64,000 nucleotides of DNA from positions 123,409,593-123,473,592 of the forward strand of contig CM059187.1 in assembly GCA_030323885.1 (NCBI GenBank). Reading direction: 5' to 3'. Within the stretch, counting starts at the first letter, position 1. Every line of letters begins with the position of its first letter. This document shows, one piece after another, positions 20,222-30,789 of the stretch. Position numbers and translations under genes: made by a program. The notes below the pieces were generated by a model. It made no database searches. It had not been told where the DNA came from and was given only the letters and a program-made list of their open reading frames with translations. Source of the stretch: Branchipolynoe longqiensis. Lineage: Eukaryota; Annelida; Polychaeta; Phyllodocida; Polynoidae.

Positions 20222-20917
20222 TAAAGGCCCTGTCATACTACAACGTAATGACATCAGCGTAGGGAGAACGTGAAAAACATCAAACTTCTCGGCGTAGTAT
20301 GCAACTTTGGGCACAAGTTGAACGTGGATGCAGCATAGTTGATGAGAGCATAATGTTGGTAAAGCATAGTGATAGCATCATTCAACGAGAGAGGACAACG
20401 TAATTATGCTCACGGAATGTTATGTACGTTATTCCATTGCCAGAACTATGTTGCTTTACGTTACATGACGTTACATATGTCATGACACAGTGGCGAAATG
20501 CTGAACGTACGTTGGACGTATGTTCAGTGTACATTCTCCTGACGTTCTCCTGATGTTCCCATTATGCCGCGTGGACGTTTCCACCGGCTTTAATGTGGGT
20601 CAACCTAGTGGAACATAGTGAAACGTAGTGAGCAGCATTTGACTAACATCCGTTTAACGTCATTGACGTTCGGCAAACGTGTACAGAACGTACGCCAAAC
20701 GTAAACTCTTACGTTCGAGTTATGTCGAAAGTTTTGAACAGGTTCAAAACCTTGATGCGCACCAACGTAACACGATGTAACATGATGTAGCTTGATGTCA
20801 GTCTAACGTCATTCTGACGTCATCATAACGTAACCCAACGTACGTCAACGTAATGACGAAATGTGAGCATGTCAGGCTTATGTTGGCTCGTTACGTCGTA
20901 GTGTGACAGGGGTATTA
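20222..20917 (+). mobile_element. TIR element family X, copy 1 (ACGT-word-rich)
   Basis: The left end TTAAAGGCCCTGTCATACTA and right end TAGTGTGACAGGGGTATTA are imperfect inverted repeats around CCTGTCA. The inside is unusually monotonous, dominated by ACGT/CGTA words (CAACGTAATGAC, AACGTAACCCAACGTACGTC). No reading frame. Its ends match copies at 37842 and 54427, but its internal words differ. Confidence 0.75.
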
Positions 20918-21614
20918 GTTCAAATGCCTCTAAACAACAGCTAATAGGGACATTTACTAATTTATATCTATAATTTGTAATAGCAATTAATAACTGTTAC
21001 GGACAACATGGTTAACCACACCCGTCTGTCCACGTAACTGTAGTGATTGTTTCTTTTTATTCTTTTCGCTCTTGTTTATTGTGAGCCTCTCCCACGGGGC
21101 CCGACACACCCACGTCCACATCCACACTCGCACACACACACACACACGCCTACACATTTTGGCACGAATCTGGACAGACTGACATCGGGAGCCTAGGGTT
21201 GTTGGTTTTTTTTTGGCAGGAAAATAATCCAGAATATGGACGTTCATCCAAAATCGTACTAGTAGGATAGTGGGAGTGGGGTCAAGGTGCTGTTCTGAAC
21301 TTGTATACTTACATTAGCCACTGACTATATCATATATGTAGAGAGGATTGTGTAGCTATTTTGGCTCCCCGGACTTGGAACAATTACAATTACATTCAAC
21401 ATAGTAAGAGCTATATACTGGCAACTGCACAATGGGATTGTATAAAGGAATCGTATATACATTGTATAATATACGTATATAAAGTATATATATGATAGAT
21501 ATATAGTCTACGTAATTAAATAATATTCATAGAAATTAAATGATATAACTCTAAGATATATAATTGTATATAAATATATATATAAATGTGTATAAATTCA
21601 AATATATCAATATA
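20918..21614. other. Unclassified intron 1 DNA with TA-rich patches
   Basis: No exon recognised. A CA stretch lies near 21125-21150 and TA-rich sequence at about 21455-21610. Confidence 0.4.
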
Positions 21615-21790
21615 CAGTAAAATCTCTCTAAATCGCCGACCTTGGGGCCGACTCTAAGTGGTCCATTTAGGGAGGTGGTCGATGGAGGGAGTTGGAATAT
21701 GGTTATAGTGGTATTGGTGGGACCCAAATAAAGCGATCGATATAGGGAGTGGTCGGTCTGTGGAGGTGGTCGGTTAGAGGGGTTTTACTG
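21615..21790 (-). mobile_element. MITE family T, copy 2
   Basis: Inverted relative to copy 1. Begins CAGTAAAATCTCTCTAAATC and ends GGTTAGAGGGGTTTTACTG, flanked by TA on both sides. Shares AAATAAAGCGATCGATATAG with the others in reverse. Confidence 0.87.
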
Positions 21791-21834
21791 TATAGATAAG
21801 TATGTGTAATCGGACACAGCCTCGCACCATGTAG

Positions 21835-22090
21835 ATTAAGACCCGTACAGGCTACCTGGCGTCCTGCCACCACCCCGCCACCACCACCCCGCTCACCCCA
21901 CCAGGCGGCGCCACCGCCCGCCGGTGCCGTGACGTGACGAGACGGTCCGGCTCCGCGAGGTGTGACCCTGAGCTGCTGTGGGCGACCTTGACCCTAATTG
22001 AGCAGCGGCGGGGTCAAGTTGGTGCCCTGGGTGAGTGTGGGGCTACGGTGGGTGGGTGGGTGGATGGGTGGGTGTGAAGGGCTGGGAGGG
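21835..22090. promoter_or_regulatory. GC-rich island in ROR intron 1 (candidate regulatory block)
   Basis: GC-rich, CpG-containing DNA in an otherwise AT-rich intron. GGGCGACCTTGACCC and GGGGTCAAGTTGG resemble extended nuclear-receptor half-sites, and GCCCTGGGTGAGTG near 22026 resembles a splice donor. A control element or an alternative first exon are both possible. Neither is shown. Confidence 0.3.
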
Positions 22091-22377
22091 GCACTGTTTC
22101 ATCAAGGGTTATTAGCGGTTATTTGTGGTAACCTGGAGGTTCACTCAGGGTGACCTTGTGACCACGTGATCACGTGACGAGTGGAGGATGTACTAATGAA
22201 CTGTGCCCATGCCATTGTTGGCAGCGTGATGTAGGCAGCGGAAAATGATATAGACTCATAGACAACTACGACATGAGGTTGTGTGGCTTTTTGTCTGTTA
22301 TATCAATATGTGGATGTTCTCAGTGTGAACTATCATCATTCACATAGTGTTACTGGCGCGACCTACTTTTCATATTA

Positions 22378-22993
22378 TTAAAGTCGCATAGTCGGATAGT
22401 TTTGAGTTTCTGCCATTTTCTGAGATGGATATATTTGACTGATAAGTAAGATCTACTTTCGTAATCGTAGTCGGTTCTAGTAAGCTTGCCTAAAATTGGC
22501 TAACTTTGAAGATAGTTGAAGTGAAAACATGCCAAATTAATGTTGGTAAGCCCGTCAAGATGTTCTGATACCATTGACTGCAGCAGCAACATGTTCTCTT
22601 AAATTGGCTTCGTGTCCATTTATATGCATTTACACATGCTTATTGAGTGCATCAGTATCTAAGTTGGATAAGTTTGATCAAATCTAGGTCAGTGATGTCC
22701 ATTCATTTTGACAGAAGCTAAAATCTGAGAGATTTTTCAGTATCTAAGTTGGATAAGTTTGATCAAATCTAGGTCAGTGATGTCCGTTCATTTTGACAGA
22801 AGCTAAAATCTGAGAGATTTTTCAGCATCTAAGTTGGATAAGTTTGATCAAATCTAGGTCAGTGATGTCCATTCATTTTGACAGAAGCTAAAATCTGAGA
22901 GATATTTCAGTATCTAAGTTGGATAAGTTGGATCAAATCTAGATCAGGGATGTCCATTCATTTTGACAGAAGCTAAAATCTGAGAGATATTTC
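22378..22993 (+). mobile_element. TTAA-type MITE family M, copy 1, with an expanded 85-bp tandem array
   Basis: Begins with the family 5' end TTAAAGTCGCATAGTCGGAT and continues with family words (GAGTTTCTGCCATTTTCTGA, TGGCTAACTTTGAAGATAG). From 22656 the 3' portion is repeated four times at an exact 85-bp spacing (starts at 22656, 22741, 22826 and 22911), each holding GATCAAATCTAG and TTGACAGAAGCTAAAATCTG. The usual 3' inverted end is missing. Confidence 0.85.
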
Positions 22994-23097
22994 TGAAAGC
23001 GAGGAAGCTTTGATTACATTGCACACGTCAATACTGAATAATGGTAATAATTTGACAACGATAGACAAGGATAATGCTGATTACTAGCTAATATATT

Positions 23098-23320
23098 AAT
23101 AGTCAAATGAGTTCACAAAGGAGAACTTGGCTTCACAGCTTTCTATCGTGCTAGCTAAACATGCAAAGCTTGATATCATGCTCTGATACTTGTGCGCTAT
23201 GATTATGAATCAGTGATACTGCCGTCATGCAATGTGTCTGTCTGGGGATATGAAAATATATAGTTAATAGTGTATTTGAAACAGAACATACATATTGAGA
23301 GTGTACCTACTAATGGCTAT
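23098..23320 (+). repeat. Interspersed repeat D, copy 2
   Basis: Direct counterpart of 18950-19165 (GTGCTAGCTAAACATGCAAA, GCTTGATATCATGCTCTGAT, TGCAATGTGTCTGTCTGGGG). Confidence 0.8.
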
Positions 23321-23990
23321 GCAGAGGATGTGTTTGAGGGGGGGGGGGTGGTATATGGGATCCCTTCAAACACAATCTGTACCGGGTCATTTCGACAGAA
23401 GCTAAAATGGATGAGACCAAAAGAAGGACACAACACAACACAAGAAAACCAATGGGCCTTGCCATATGTTGCAGGCAATGGCCAAAGTGTAAAAGATCAC
23501 ATCGTAAAAAGCACCAAGCCGCACACTTTGCGGTTGGGTCCAAAATAAACTGCACCCCTCAGCACCGACTTATTTTCTTCCCATTACCACCAACCAATGT
23601 ACATTTGCCACGTGTCTGTTTCTTATTTCTGCTCACCCTTCTTTTTAAAGGGTTCTGCGCTGTAAGTGTAAGCGGTAGGTTGCAGTGTTTTTTTTGGGGG
23701 GGGGGGGGGGATGAGGGGCGGAGTTAGGTGGTCCCCAAGAGTTTCCTCAACACTGTTTCACATAGTTGGGTTTTTTTAAAGTCTATTTGTCCAGCTTGAG
23801 TTGTTGCCACAGTCCATCCCGCCGTGACTTCGAATTAGAATTAGAAGGTTGGTAGGGGAGTGTGGGTGTGGGTGGAGATGGGGGTGCGAGGTGATTGTGG
23901 GGGATAGGTGAGGTGGGGGTTCCTCGGGTGTGGATATGGAATGGAGGTGGGTTGCGAGGTGGGGGTCTAAGCTGGGTACAATTGTGGGAT
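23321..23990. other. Unclassified intron 1 DNA with G homopolymers
   Basis: No exon recognised. G runs lie near 23339 and 23696. TCATTTCGACAGAAGCTAAA near 23388 echoes the 85-bp array of the preceding MITE. Confidence 0.4.
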
Positions 23991-24640
23991 GTCCTTTTCT
24001 CTCTCTTCCCTTTCTTCCCCTCTTCCCTCTCTTCCCTCTCCCTCTCGGTATCCCTCTCCCCCTTCTCCCTACCCCTCTCTCTCCCTCTCGTTCTCCATCT
24101 CCCTCTCCCCTTCTCCCGGACTCCCTCTCTCCATATATCCGTCTCTCCCTCTTCCTTCTCTTCCCTCTCTCCCCTCTCTCCCCTTCTCTTCCCTCTCTTC
24201 CCTCTCTTCCTTCTCTTCCCTCCCCCTCTCCCCCCTGCCCCTCTCTCTCCCTCTCGTTTCCTCGTCTCCCTCTCTCCCCCTGCCCTTCCTCCCGCCCTCT
24301 CTCCCTTCGTTCTCCCTCTTCCTCTTCTCCCTCCCCCTCTCTCTCCCTCTCATTCTCCCTCTCTCCCTTCTAGCCCCCTCTAGCCCCTCTCCCCCCCCTC
24401 CTCTCCATCTCCCCCTTCCTCTCACCCTCTATCCCTCTCTCCATCTCTCCCACTCGCCCCCTCTCCCTTTCTCCTCTCTCCATCTCTACCTCTCTACATC
24501 TCTCTCCCCTCCCCCACTATCTCTCTCCGCCTCCCATGTCTTTTTCCGTCTCTCTCTGTGTCTCCCACCGGCTCTCTTTTCCGTCTCTCCCTCGCTCTGT
24601 CTCTGTTTCCTTTCCTTTCTTTCTTTCTTTTTTTCTTTCT
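23991..24640. repeat. CT-rich pyrimidine tract
   Basis: CCCTCTCT/CTTCCCTCT words run continuously on the + strand. Long Ser/Pro/Leu reading frames are compositional. Confidence 0.9.
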
Positions 24641-25163
24641 TTAGTTGCGGGAGGGTTATCTATGAACGTCCAGGTTTAGTTGCACATGTCCTTGATTGGG
24701 ATGAACGGTAAAAATGAGTTCTGTTTTTGGTCCCACTGCCCCCCCCCCCCCCACACACACACTTTTCTAAACTACAACCGGAAGCTTTAGAAGAAACGTC
24801 CCATATGGTTTCACTCTTACCCAGTTCCCGTGAAAACTCGCATGTTTAAAAACTAATGTAATGCTTAAATATATAAATTTAAATATAAATATATATGAGC
24901 CTGACTCAAAAGGTGATAACTCTTCTTTTTTTCCATTGTAATGATTGACACAAAACAGCACAGAAACGGTTACACTGAAAACACAAGGACATTTGCTTCA
25001 AATCAATATGTATTCTATTGGGATTATGAAACACCATGTAAAAAACAAATCAGTTTATCCTGAGCAAATGCATAAGCAGATAGTATGTTGATCGTTACAA
25101 TGGACAAAGTTTTGTCCCATATTGTTTAGCACCTTTTGAGACAGTCTCATATATATGCATATA

Positions 25164-25340
25164 GAGTAACACCTGTCTAACCGACCACCTCCACAGATTG
25201 ACCATTCCCTATATCGATCGCTTCATTTCAGTCCCAATAATACCATTGTAACCATATTCTACCTCACTAAACAGACCACCTCCCTATCTGGACGACTTAA
25301 AATGTGTCCCAAGGTCGGTCGATTTAAAGAGGTTTTACTG
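25164..25340 (+). mobile_element. MITE family T, copy 3
   Basis: Same orientation as copy 1, TA-flanked. Shares CCGACCACCTCCACAGATTG and ends AGAGGTTTTACTG. The left terminus is mutated (GAGTAACACC). Confidence 0.85.
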
Positions 25341-25704
25341 TATATGGATATTTCTAGTCTAGTATTAGTAACTAGCCTTAAAATAATTCTAGATAGAGAT
25401 ATTTTCACACACCCGGTGCTCCATATTTAGCATTCAGAATCGTTTATCCCATTTAGCCTGAGTCAGCACTGCTGATTGCTGTGATATTGGATTCAATAGA
25501 AGCTAGGTCAAATGAATTAAGCCATGGTAGTAAAGTTCAATCAGTGGACTGCACCTGAAAATTTCCATAGCAGGCAATCTGCTGATAAATCTCATTAGTA
25601 GTCATTGTATAGGGGAACACTGCTTTCAGAACAGACACGATATGCTCACTGTTCCCTGAATGCTTAGAGCTAATGGTATACAAAGAAAAGCAATAAATGT
25701 TTTG

Positions 25705-25935
25705 TTGTTGTTTTATACTGCCTATGATGAATAAGTCTGAATAATCTTGTTTTCACCGTCTGACAGTTGGTCAATATAAATCCCCAGCCTACACTTTTAC
25801 CGACCCAAGGGATTTTTAACCTCCCACACCATGTAAACATGGTATGAGAGCAAATAAACTTTAATGACACTGTAAGTTATACACAGTGGTGGAAATCCAA
25901 ATTGGCAGAGGTGGGGGCATGGGGAATTGGTTTCA
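25705..25935 (-). repeat. SINE2, tail C, head-truncated
   Basis: The + strand shows tail C (ATACTGCCTATGATGAATAA, TCTTGTTTTCACCGTCTGAC) and then the SINE2 body (CACTTTTACCGACCCAAGGG, GTTATACACAGTGGTGGAAA). Confidence 0.82.
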
Positions 25936-26205
25936 TCCATATACAGCGTGGCCATGTAAAATGATCAGACCGTCTTGCCTCAATTCTACACCAGATGACT
26001 GGTAGGGGAACTTTACTTGTTTCCAATAAGATTGAATCTGTAAAATGACAACAACAATCAACCCTGTTTTCTGGGTGCAACTGACCATTGGTGTCTTATC
26101 TGTCTTCCTATTACATGTATGGCCATTGCCATCAACTGGTTCCACCCTCATGTCAATTCTTCACTTCCCGCCTATTATGCTTTCTCACAAATATCAAAAT
26201 ATTGG

Positions 26206-26543
26206 GACCAGACGGGATGGCCGAATGAGTTAGAGCATCCGTCTCCCGTGTTGCTAGACCATGGGACCAGGGGTGCAAACCCTGGTCGAATCAAACCAAT
26301 GACTTGAAAAATTGATACTTGTCGCTTCCTAGCCAGGTGCTTGGCATTATTACAATAGGGCAAGGACTGGTTGGCTCAGTGTCAGGGTAATGTGACTGAG
26401 TGGAATATCAGGTCATGGTGTTGGTGGCCTGGTCTCCCAGTGGGGCAGCACTATAAAGTCACCACGTGTGCGCACTGTTACAAGTTGGTACCCATCCTGA
26501 TATGACCTTATATGTTGCTAGGACATAAAATAGCAACAAACAA
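26206..26543 (+). repeat. SINE1, tail A, full-length with a 13-bp target duplication
   Basis: The tRNA-like head has GGATGGCCGAATGAGTTAGA and a B-box-like GGTGCAAACCC. It is followed by the full body and tail A (ATGTTGCTAGGACATAAAA). The target duplication ATCAAAATATTGG is present at 26193-26205 and 26544-26556, identical on both sides. Confidence 0.95.
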
Positions 26544-26659
26544 ATCAAAATATTGGAAGTGTTTACAGCCTGACGACTGTGTACAAAGTGCTTCGGCCTT
26601 GCTAGCCAAGTTCCTCTGCCATATTCACGGCGCTCTGTCCAGATGAAGTAGTTTCTCTT

Positions 26660-26898
26660 TTTAATTGCAGTTTAATAAGCACAGGAAAATTCAATCGTGG
26701 AAAAGTTTTACAACTCCTTGCCTTATTCTAGTGAGGCCAAGCCCCAGGCTAGGTGGCAAGAAATATCAATTTTGAACTCATTGCTTTCACTCAGCCAGGG
26801 TTTGGAACCATTGGAACCCAGGGGCTTGAATCGCATGACCTTCCAAAACAAGAGGCGGACGCTCAACTCATTTGGCCACCTCATTTTGTCTTAATCTT
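26660..26898 (-). repeat. SINE1 head with tail B
   Basis: Tail B (TTTAATAAGCACAGGAAAAT, CAACTCCTTGCC) precedes the SINE1 body and head on the + strand (CTCAACTCATTTGGCCACC). Confidence 0.7.
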
Positions 26899-27000
26899 CT
26901 GGACTCAGTGCAAACAATGCAATTAAATATTTCCTTCAGTACTGGTATTCAGAACTCCTTAGGTTTTAGATCAAATCCTCCTAAAGCTAAGATTTAGGAT

Positions 27001-27200
27001 TCCGCATATATGCGACATGTCATTCGCATTCATATTCGCATTCGCATTCGCATTCACATTCACACTGATCAGTCCATTGAGCGATCCATTTTGTTGCATC
27101 CGCATTCAGATCCAGACATATTTAAGCACCACCATGTGTTTAGGTACTTTTCTATTTTTTGTCGCATTCGCATGCTGCATACTGCATGTATGGAATCTTT
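27001..27200 (+). repeat. Interspersed repeat G (GCATTCGCATT-rich), copy 1
   Basis: GCATTCGCATTCGCATTCAC is followed by GATCAGTCCATTGAGCGATC and GCATGCTGCATACTGCATG. The same order is found inverted at about 61885-62060. It ends about 20 bp before a ROR splice acceptor. Confidence 0.7.
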
Positions 27201-27222
27201 ACGCTATTTTTGTTAATTCCAG

Positions 27223-27432
27223 CTGCATTCACGGTGATCGCCACATCAAGTGACCTGTCTCAGCGCTGCGGTGAGTTCGCCATCCCATCACTGTGCTTCT
27301 ACGCCTTCCCGCTGTGTGACGACACGGGACCTCATCAGAAGCCGAGGATGATTTGCCGCGATGAGTGTGAGATCCTGGAGAATGACCTCTGCAAGACTGA
27401 GTACCTCATTGCCAAGAACCATCCACTTATAG
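27223..27432 (+). CDS. ROR: ROR exon: core of the Frizzled domain
   Basis: Joined to the previous exon it reads ...ERLTAAFTVIATSSDLSQRC, then EFAIPSLCFYAFPLCDD, ICRDECEILENDLCKTEY and AKNHPLIG. Six of the ten Frizzled Cys are here. The RDECE block is characteristic of the domain. The acceptor is TTGTTAATTCCAG and the donor GTAGGT at 27433. The acceptor lies only about 20 bp beyond the end of an interspersed repeat (27001-27200). Confidence 0.95.
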
Positions 27433-27579
27433 GTAGGTGTGACCAGCTAATTGAGCTGAGCTGCTCGCTTATTTGACAGTAGGCTTTTGACAATACTCTG
27501 ACTCAAATAATTGAATTATTTATAGAGAAGAGATTAATGAGTTAATAACAAGACCGTTTTTGTTTGTTTGGTACAGTAG

Positions 27580-27790
27580 TTGTTTAACCGGAGGAAATTT
27601 CAATCACAGCCCATTGGTTTTCTTCATTCCACTGTTCCTTGCCATATCCTAATAATGCTGAGCACCTTGCTAGGAAAGGACAAGTATTAATTTTAAGTCA
27701 TTGGTTTGACTCGACCAGGGTTCGAACCCATGATCTACCATCACGGGAGATGGACGTTATAACTCATTCGGCCATTCGTTTTTAACCTGA
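27580..27790 (-). repeat. SINE1 head with tail B
   Basis: Tail B (GGAGGAAATTTCAATCACAG, TTCTTCATTCCACTGTTCC) is followed by a well-conserved head (GGTTTGACTCGACCAGGGTT, CGAACCCATGATCTACCATC). Confidence 0.8.
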
Positions 27791-28319
27791 TCAGCTGCAG
27801 AGTCATGTATGATTTCACGAATTATGAAATTAATAGCAAGACCAGACTGAAGAGTGATATACATGTATACAGTATATATATATATATTAAATATACTGTC
27901 GCACTCTGTTCTGGGCTGCATAAACTTGTTACCGTCAAGTCTAAGCTCACGTATACCTCTGTATTCTCTTCGGGCTGCTAGCTACACATGTACACCACAT
28001 GTGGTATCCATGACATGCGCCAAAAACTATATAGCACAAAGCCCTTAGTTACATTACACAGGACACACAAGGCGCCTGTTGAGGAAACAGCATACGATAA
28101 CATCCCACCAACGTCTAACTCATGGTGACATTTACTTTAGAGCGAACAGAGCTATTCCTGGATGGAGTATCAGTGGATATTGTGTTTTTTCACCGTTCCG
28201 GGTTGTACTTACCCAATCCGGATTTTGGATCCAGATATTTAGAGATGGATTCGGAACAATTACTTGAATTATAATTTGGTTTTAGTGTGTGTTTTTCGGT
28301 ATATTCATTGATTAATGAC

Positions 28320-28460
28320 GAGAATATTTTTATTTCGCAGACAATTGGTCTTCCTTATTCCACCGCTCGATGTTAGTAATGCCGAGCATTAGGCTAGGTG
28401 TTGACAACTATCAATTGTTAATTCATTGGTTTGACTCGACCAGGGTTCGAACCCAGTGTG
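28320..28460 (-). repeat. SINE1 head with tail B, head-truncated
   Basis: GACAATTGGTCTTCCTTATT, then GGTTTGACTCGACCAGGGTT and CGAACCC. It ends at the B-box-like region. Confidence 0.72.
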
Positions 28461-28520
28461 TTAATAGGGAAATTGTATCTACATAGTGACCTGTTCTTTA
28501 CTAGTTGGCTACGTGTGTAG

Positions 28521-29236
28521 TCAGATGGAGCAACGTCTAATACTAGTAATAGAAGGGTTGGTCCTAGATCTGAAAAAAAAAACACCACTGGAGTTCAGAG
28601 TCAGATGGAGCAACGTCTAATACTAGTAATAGAAGGGTTGGTCCTAGATCTGAAAAAACAACACCACTGGAGTTCAGAGTCAGATGGAGCAACGTCTAAT
28701 ACTAGTAATAGAAGGGTTGGTCCTAGATCTGAAAAAAACAACACCACTGGAGTTCAGAGTCAGATGGAGCAACGTCTAATACTAGTAATAGAAGGGTTGG
28801 TCCTAGATCTGAAAAAAAAAACACCACTGGAGTTCAGAGTTAGATGGAGCAACGTCTAATACTAGTAATAGAAGGGTTGGTCCTAGTTCTGAAAAAAAAA
28901 ACACCACTGGAGTTCAGAGTCAGATGGAGCAACGTCTAATACTAGTAATAGAAGGGTTGGTCCTAGATCTGAAAAAAACAACACCACTGGAGTTCAGAGT
29001 CAGATGGAGCAACGTCTAATACTAGTAATAGAAGGGTTGGTCCTAGATCTGAAAAAACAACACCACTGGAGTTCAGAGTCAGATGGAGCAACGTCTAATA
29101 CTAGTAATAGAAGGGTTGGTCCTAGATCTGAAAAAACAACACCACTGGAGTTCAGAGTCAGATGGAGCAACGTCTAATACTAGTAATAGAAGGGTTGGTC
29201 CTAGTTCTGAAAAAAATAACACCACTGGAGTTCAGC
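28521..29236. repeat. 79-80 bp minisatellite, nine units, ROR intron 2
   Basis: Units start at 28521, 28601, 28680, 28760, 28840, 28920, 29000, 29079 and 29158. They are nearly identical and differ mainly in the A run (GATCTGAAAAAACAACACC). Each holds GATGGAGCAACGTCTAATAC and GGTTGGTCCTAG. Short frames through it are by-products. Confidence 0.95.
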
Positions 29237-29280
29237 GGCATATTGTTTATACTGGAGTGGAAGATGCTGAAATGTTTTAG

Positions 29281-29420
29281 ACAAGGTGACTGAATGAGTA
29301 GAGTGCATCCTTCCCATGCCGAAGGTGATAGGTTCGATCCCCGTAGCATCAAACCAAAAACTATCAAAACCTATACATATCATCACCATGCCTGCCAGGC
29401 GGCATCACTAGGATAAGGTA
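29281..29420 (+). repeat. SINE1-like tRNA head fragment
   Basis: GGTGACTGAATGAGTAGAGT and GGTGATAGGTTCGATCCCC are A- and B-box-like. ATCAAACCAAAAACTATC continues like SINE1. The body is missing. Confidence 0.55.
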
Positions 29421-29789
29421 AGGCATCACTAGGATAGGATAAGATTCAAGAATCCGTGGAATGAGTATGGTAAACAAACTTTTCCCATCCTCACCTTAAG
29501 CCATCAGCAAACAACCATCAATCAATCCTATAATTTAACTAATATCACATTTTTAAATATAACTTGACCCGATTTCAATGTTCATCTTTATTACTTGAAC
29601 CGGAATTGAGAAAGTTAACATGATTGCTTCACATCTACACCAGATGTGTTTTCAATGATATGTAGAAATACTATATAGCACAAACCCCTTCGTTACATTC
29701 CGCAGGACATGCAAATAATTATATTTAAAAAAAGTTAAAAGAATAAAAATACAACTTACAAGCCAAATCTTTCAGGGCGATTTAATACG

Positions 29790-30126
29790 TTAAAGCTGCA
29801 TAGTCCGATGAAATCATCAAATTTTCAAAACCAAAACAATTATCTACATATCTACCTTAGATACTGGTGCACTTCTTAAACATCTGTCACCACATGGATG
29901 GGAATACTGTGGCAATTTAATAGAACCTGTTATTGCAGAATCGCATGGTGTTTTGGCATGCCTGCTAAAATTAATTTTGCATGTTTGCATTTCAAATATC
30001 TCAAAATTTAGCCGAATAAAGCAAAAGTTACTCCAAGCTAAAGTAACGTAGATTGTAACGATCAACCTACGATATTTATCTCAGAAAATGACAGGAACTC
30101 ATAACCATCGGATTATTCAGCTTTAA
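29790..30126 (-). mobile_element. TTAA-type MITE family M, copy 2
   Basis: Both inverted ends are intact: TTAAAGCTGCATAGTCCGAT on the left and ATCGGATTATTCAGCTTTAA on the right, 337 bp in all. The inside matches other copies in reverse. Confidence 0.9.
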
Positions 30127-30163
30127 TTTGGAAGGAATCCTAGCGGTGAAATACTGGAATATA

Positions 30164-30640
30164 CTAGAATGCCCCCCCCCCCCTCCCAGCCCACCACCCA
30201 CGCACCGCCACCCTGAGGCATATCTGCGCGAGTAGAAACAGTAGACTTCTCAAGAAGTGCAAGCAGTCGGCCGCGTGTGTTGATACATGGCCGCGCCATG
30301 TTGTCACTGGCTACAAGTACTAACCTACTACCGATGCAATGTACACCAGCTTCAACCGCAATAATAAATAGAGCCGTTTGTTTGGCCAGCAAACACCGCG
30401 ATAATCACACTGTATCGGCGAGCTGTCGCATGGTGTAAAACAATAATATATATATATAAAATTTAAAAAAAAAAAAAAAAGTTTAATTTTTAAAAAAGGC
30501 CGATAAAACTAAAAGTAAACCAAACACATAGGAACAACAACACAGGCCTTGCCGTGTTTTCTCATTGCCAAACGCACTGGGCGCTTGGTGTTCCAGCAAT
30601 AAGCAGGACATAAACGTGTGTTTTGCTTATTCCCCCGCAG
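30164..30640. other. Unclassified intron 2 DNA
   Basis: No gene recognised. A C run lies near 30172 and an A-rich run near 30465-30480. Confidence 0.4.
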
Positions 30641-30748
30641 GTAACCAGTTCGTGATGCCTAATTGCAACGACCTGCCGGAACCAGGAACACCGGAAGCAG
30701 AGAACTGCGTGCGCATCGGTATCCCGCGCACCAATAAGTACAACTCGC
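30641..30748 (+). CDS. ROR: ROR exon: end of the Frizzled domain
   Basis: Encodes NQFVMPNCNDLPEPGTPEAE, then NCVRIGIPRTNKYNS, corresponding to the L-P-x-C and A-A-N-C segment of vertebrate RORs and supplying the last two Frizzled Cys. The acceptor is TATTCCCCCGCAG and the donor GTAAGT at 30749. Confidence 0.95.
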
Positions 30749-30789
30749 GTAAGTGTTTCATTCTGGGTTATTCTGTTGTGAAGAGTAGT

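Noticed and set aside
23895..24711. Ser/Leu/Pro-rich frames of 118-240 residues
   Set aside because: Translation of a CT-rich tract in all frames.
28605..29280. Repeated frame beginning MEQRLILVIEG
   Set aside because: It follows the 79-80 bp minisatellite, and the variable A run shifts the frame from unit to unit.
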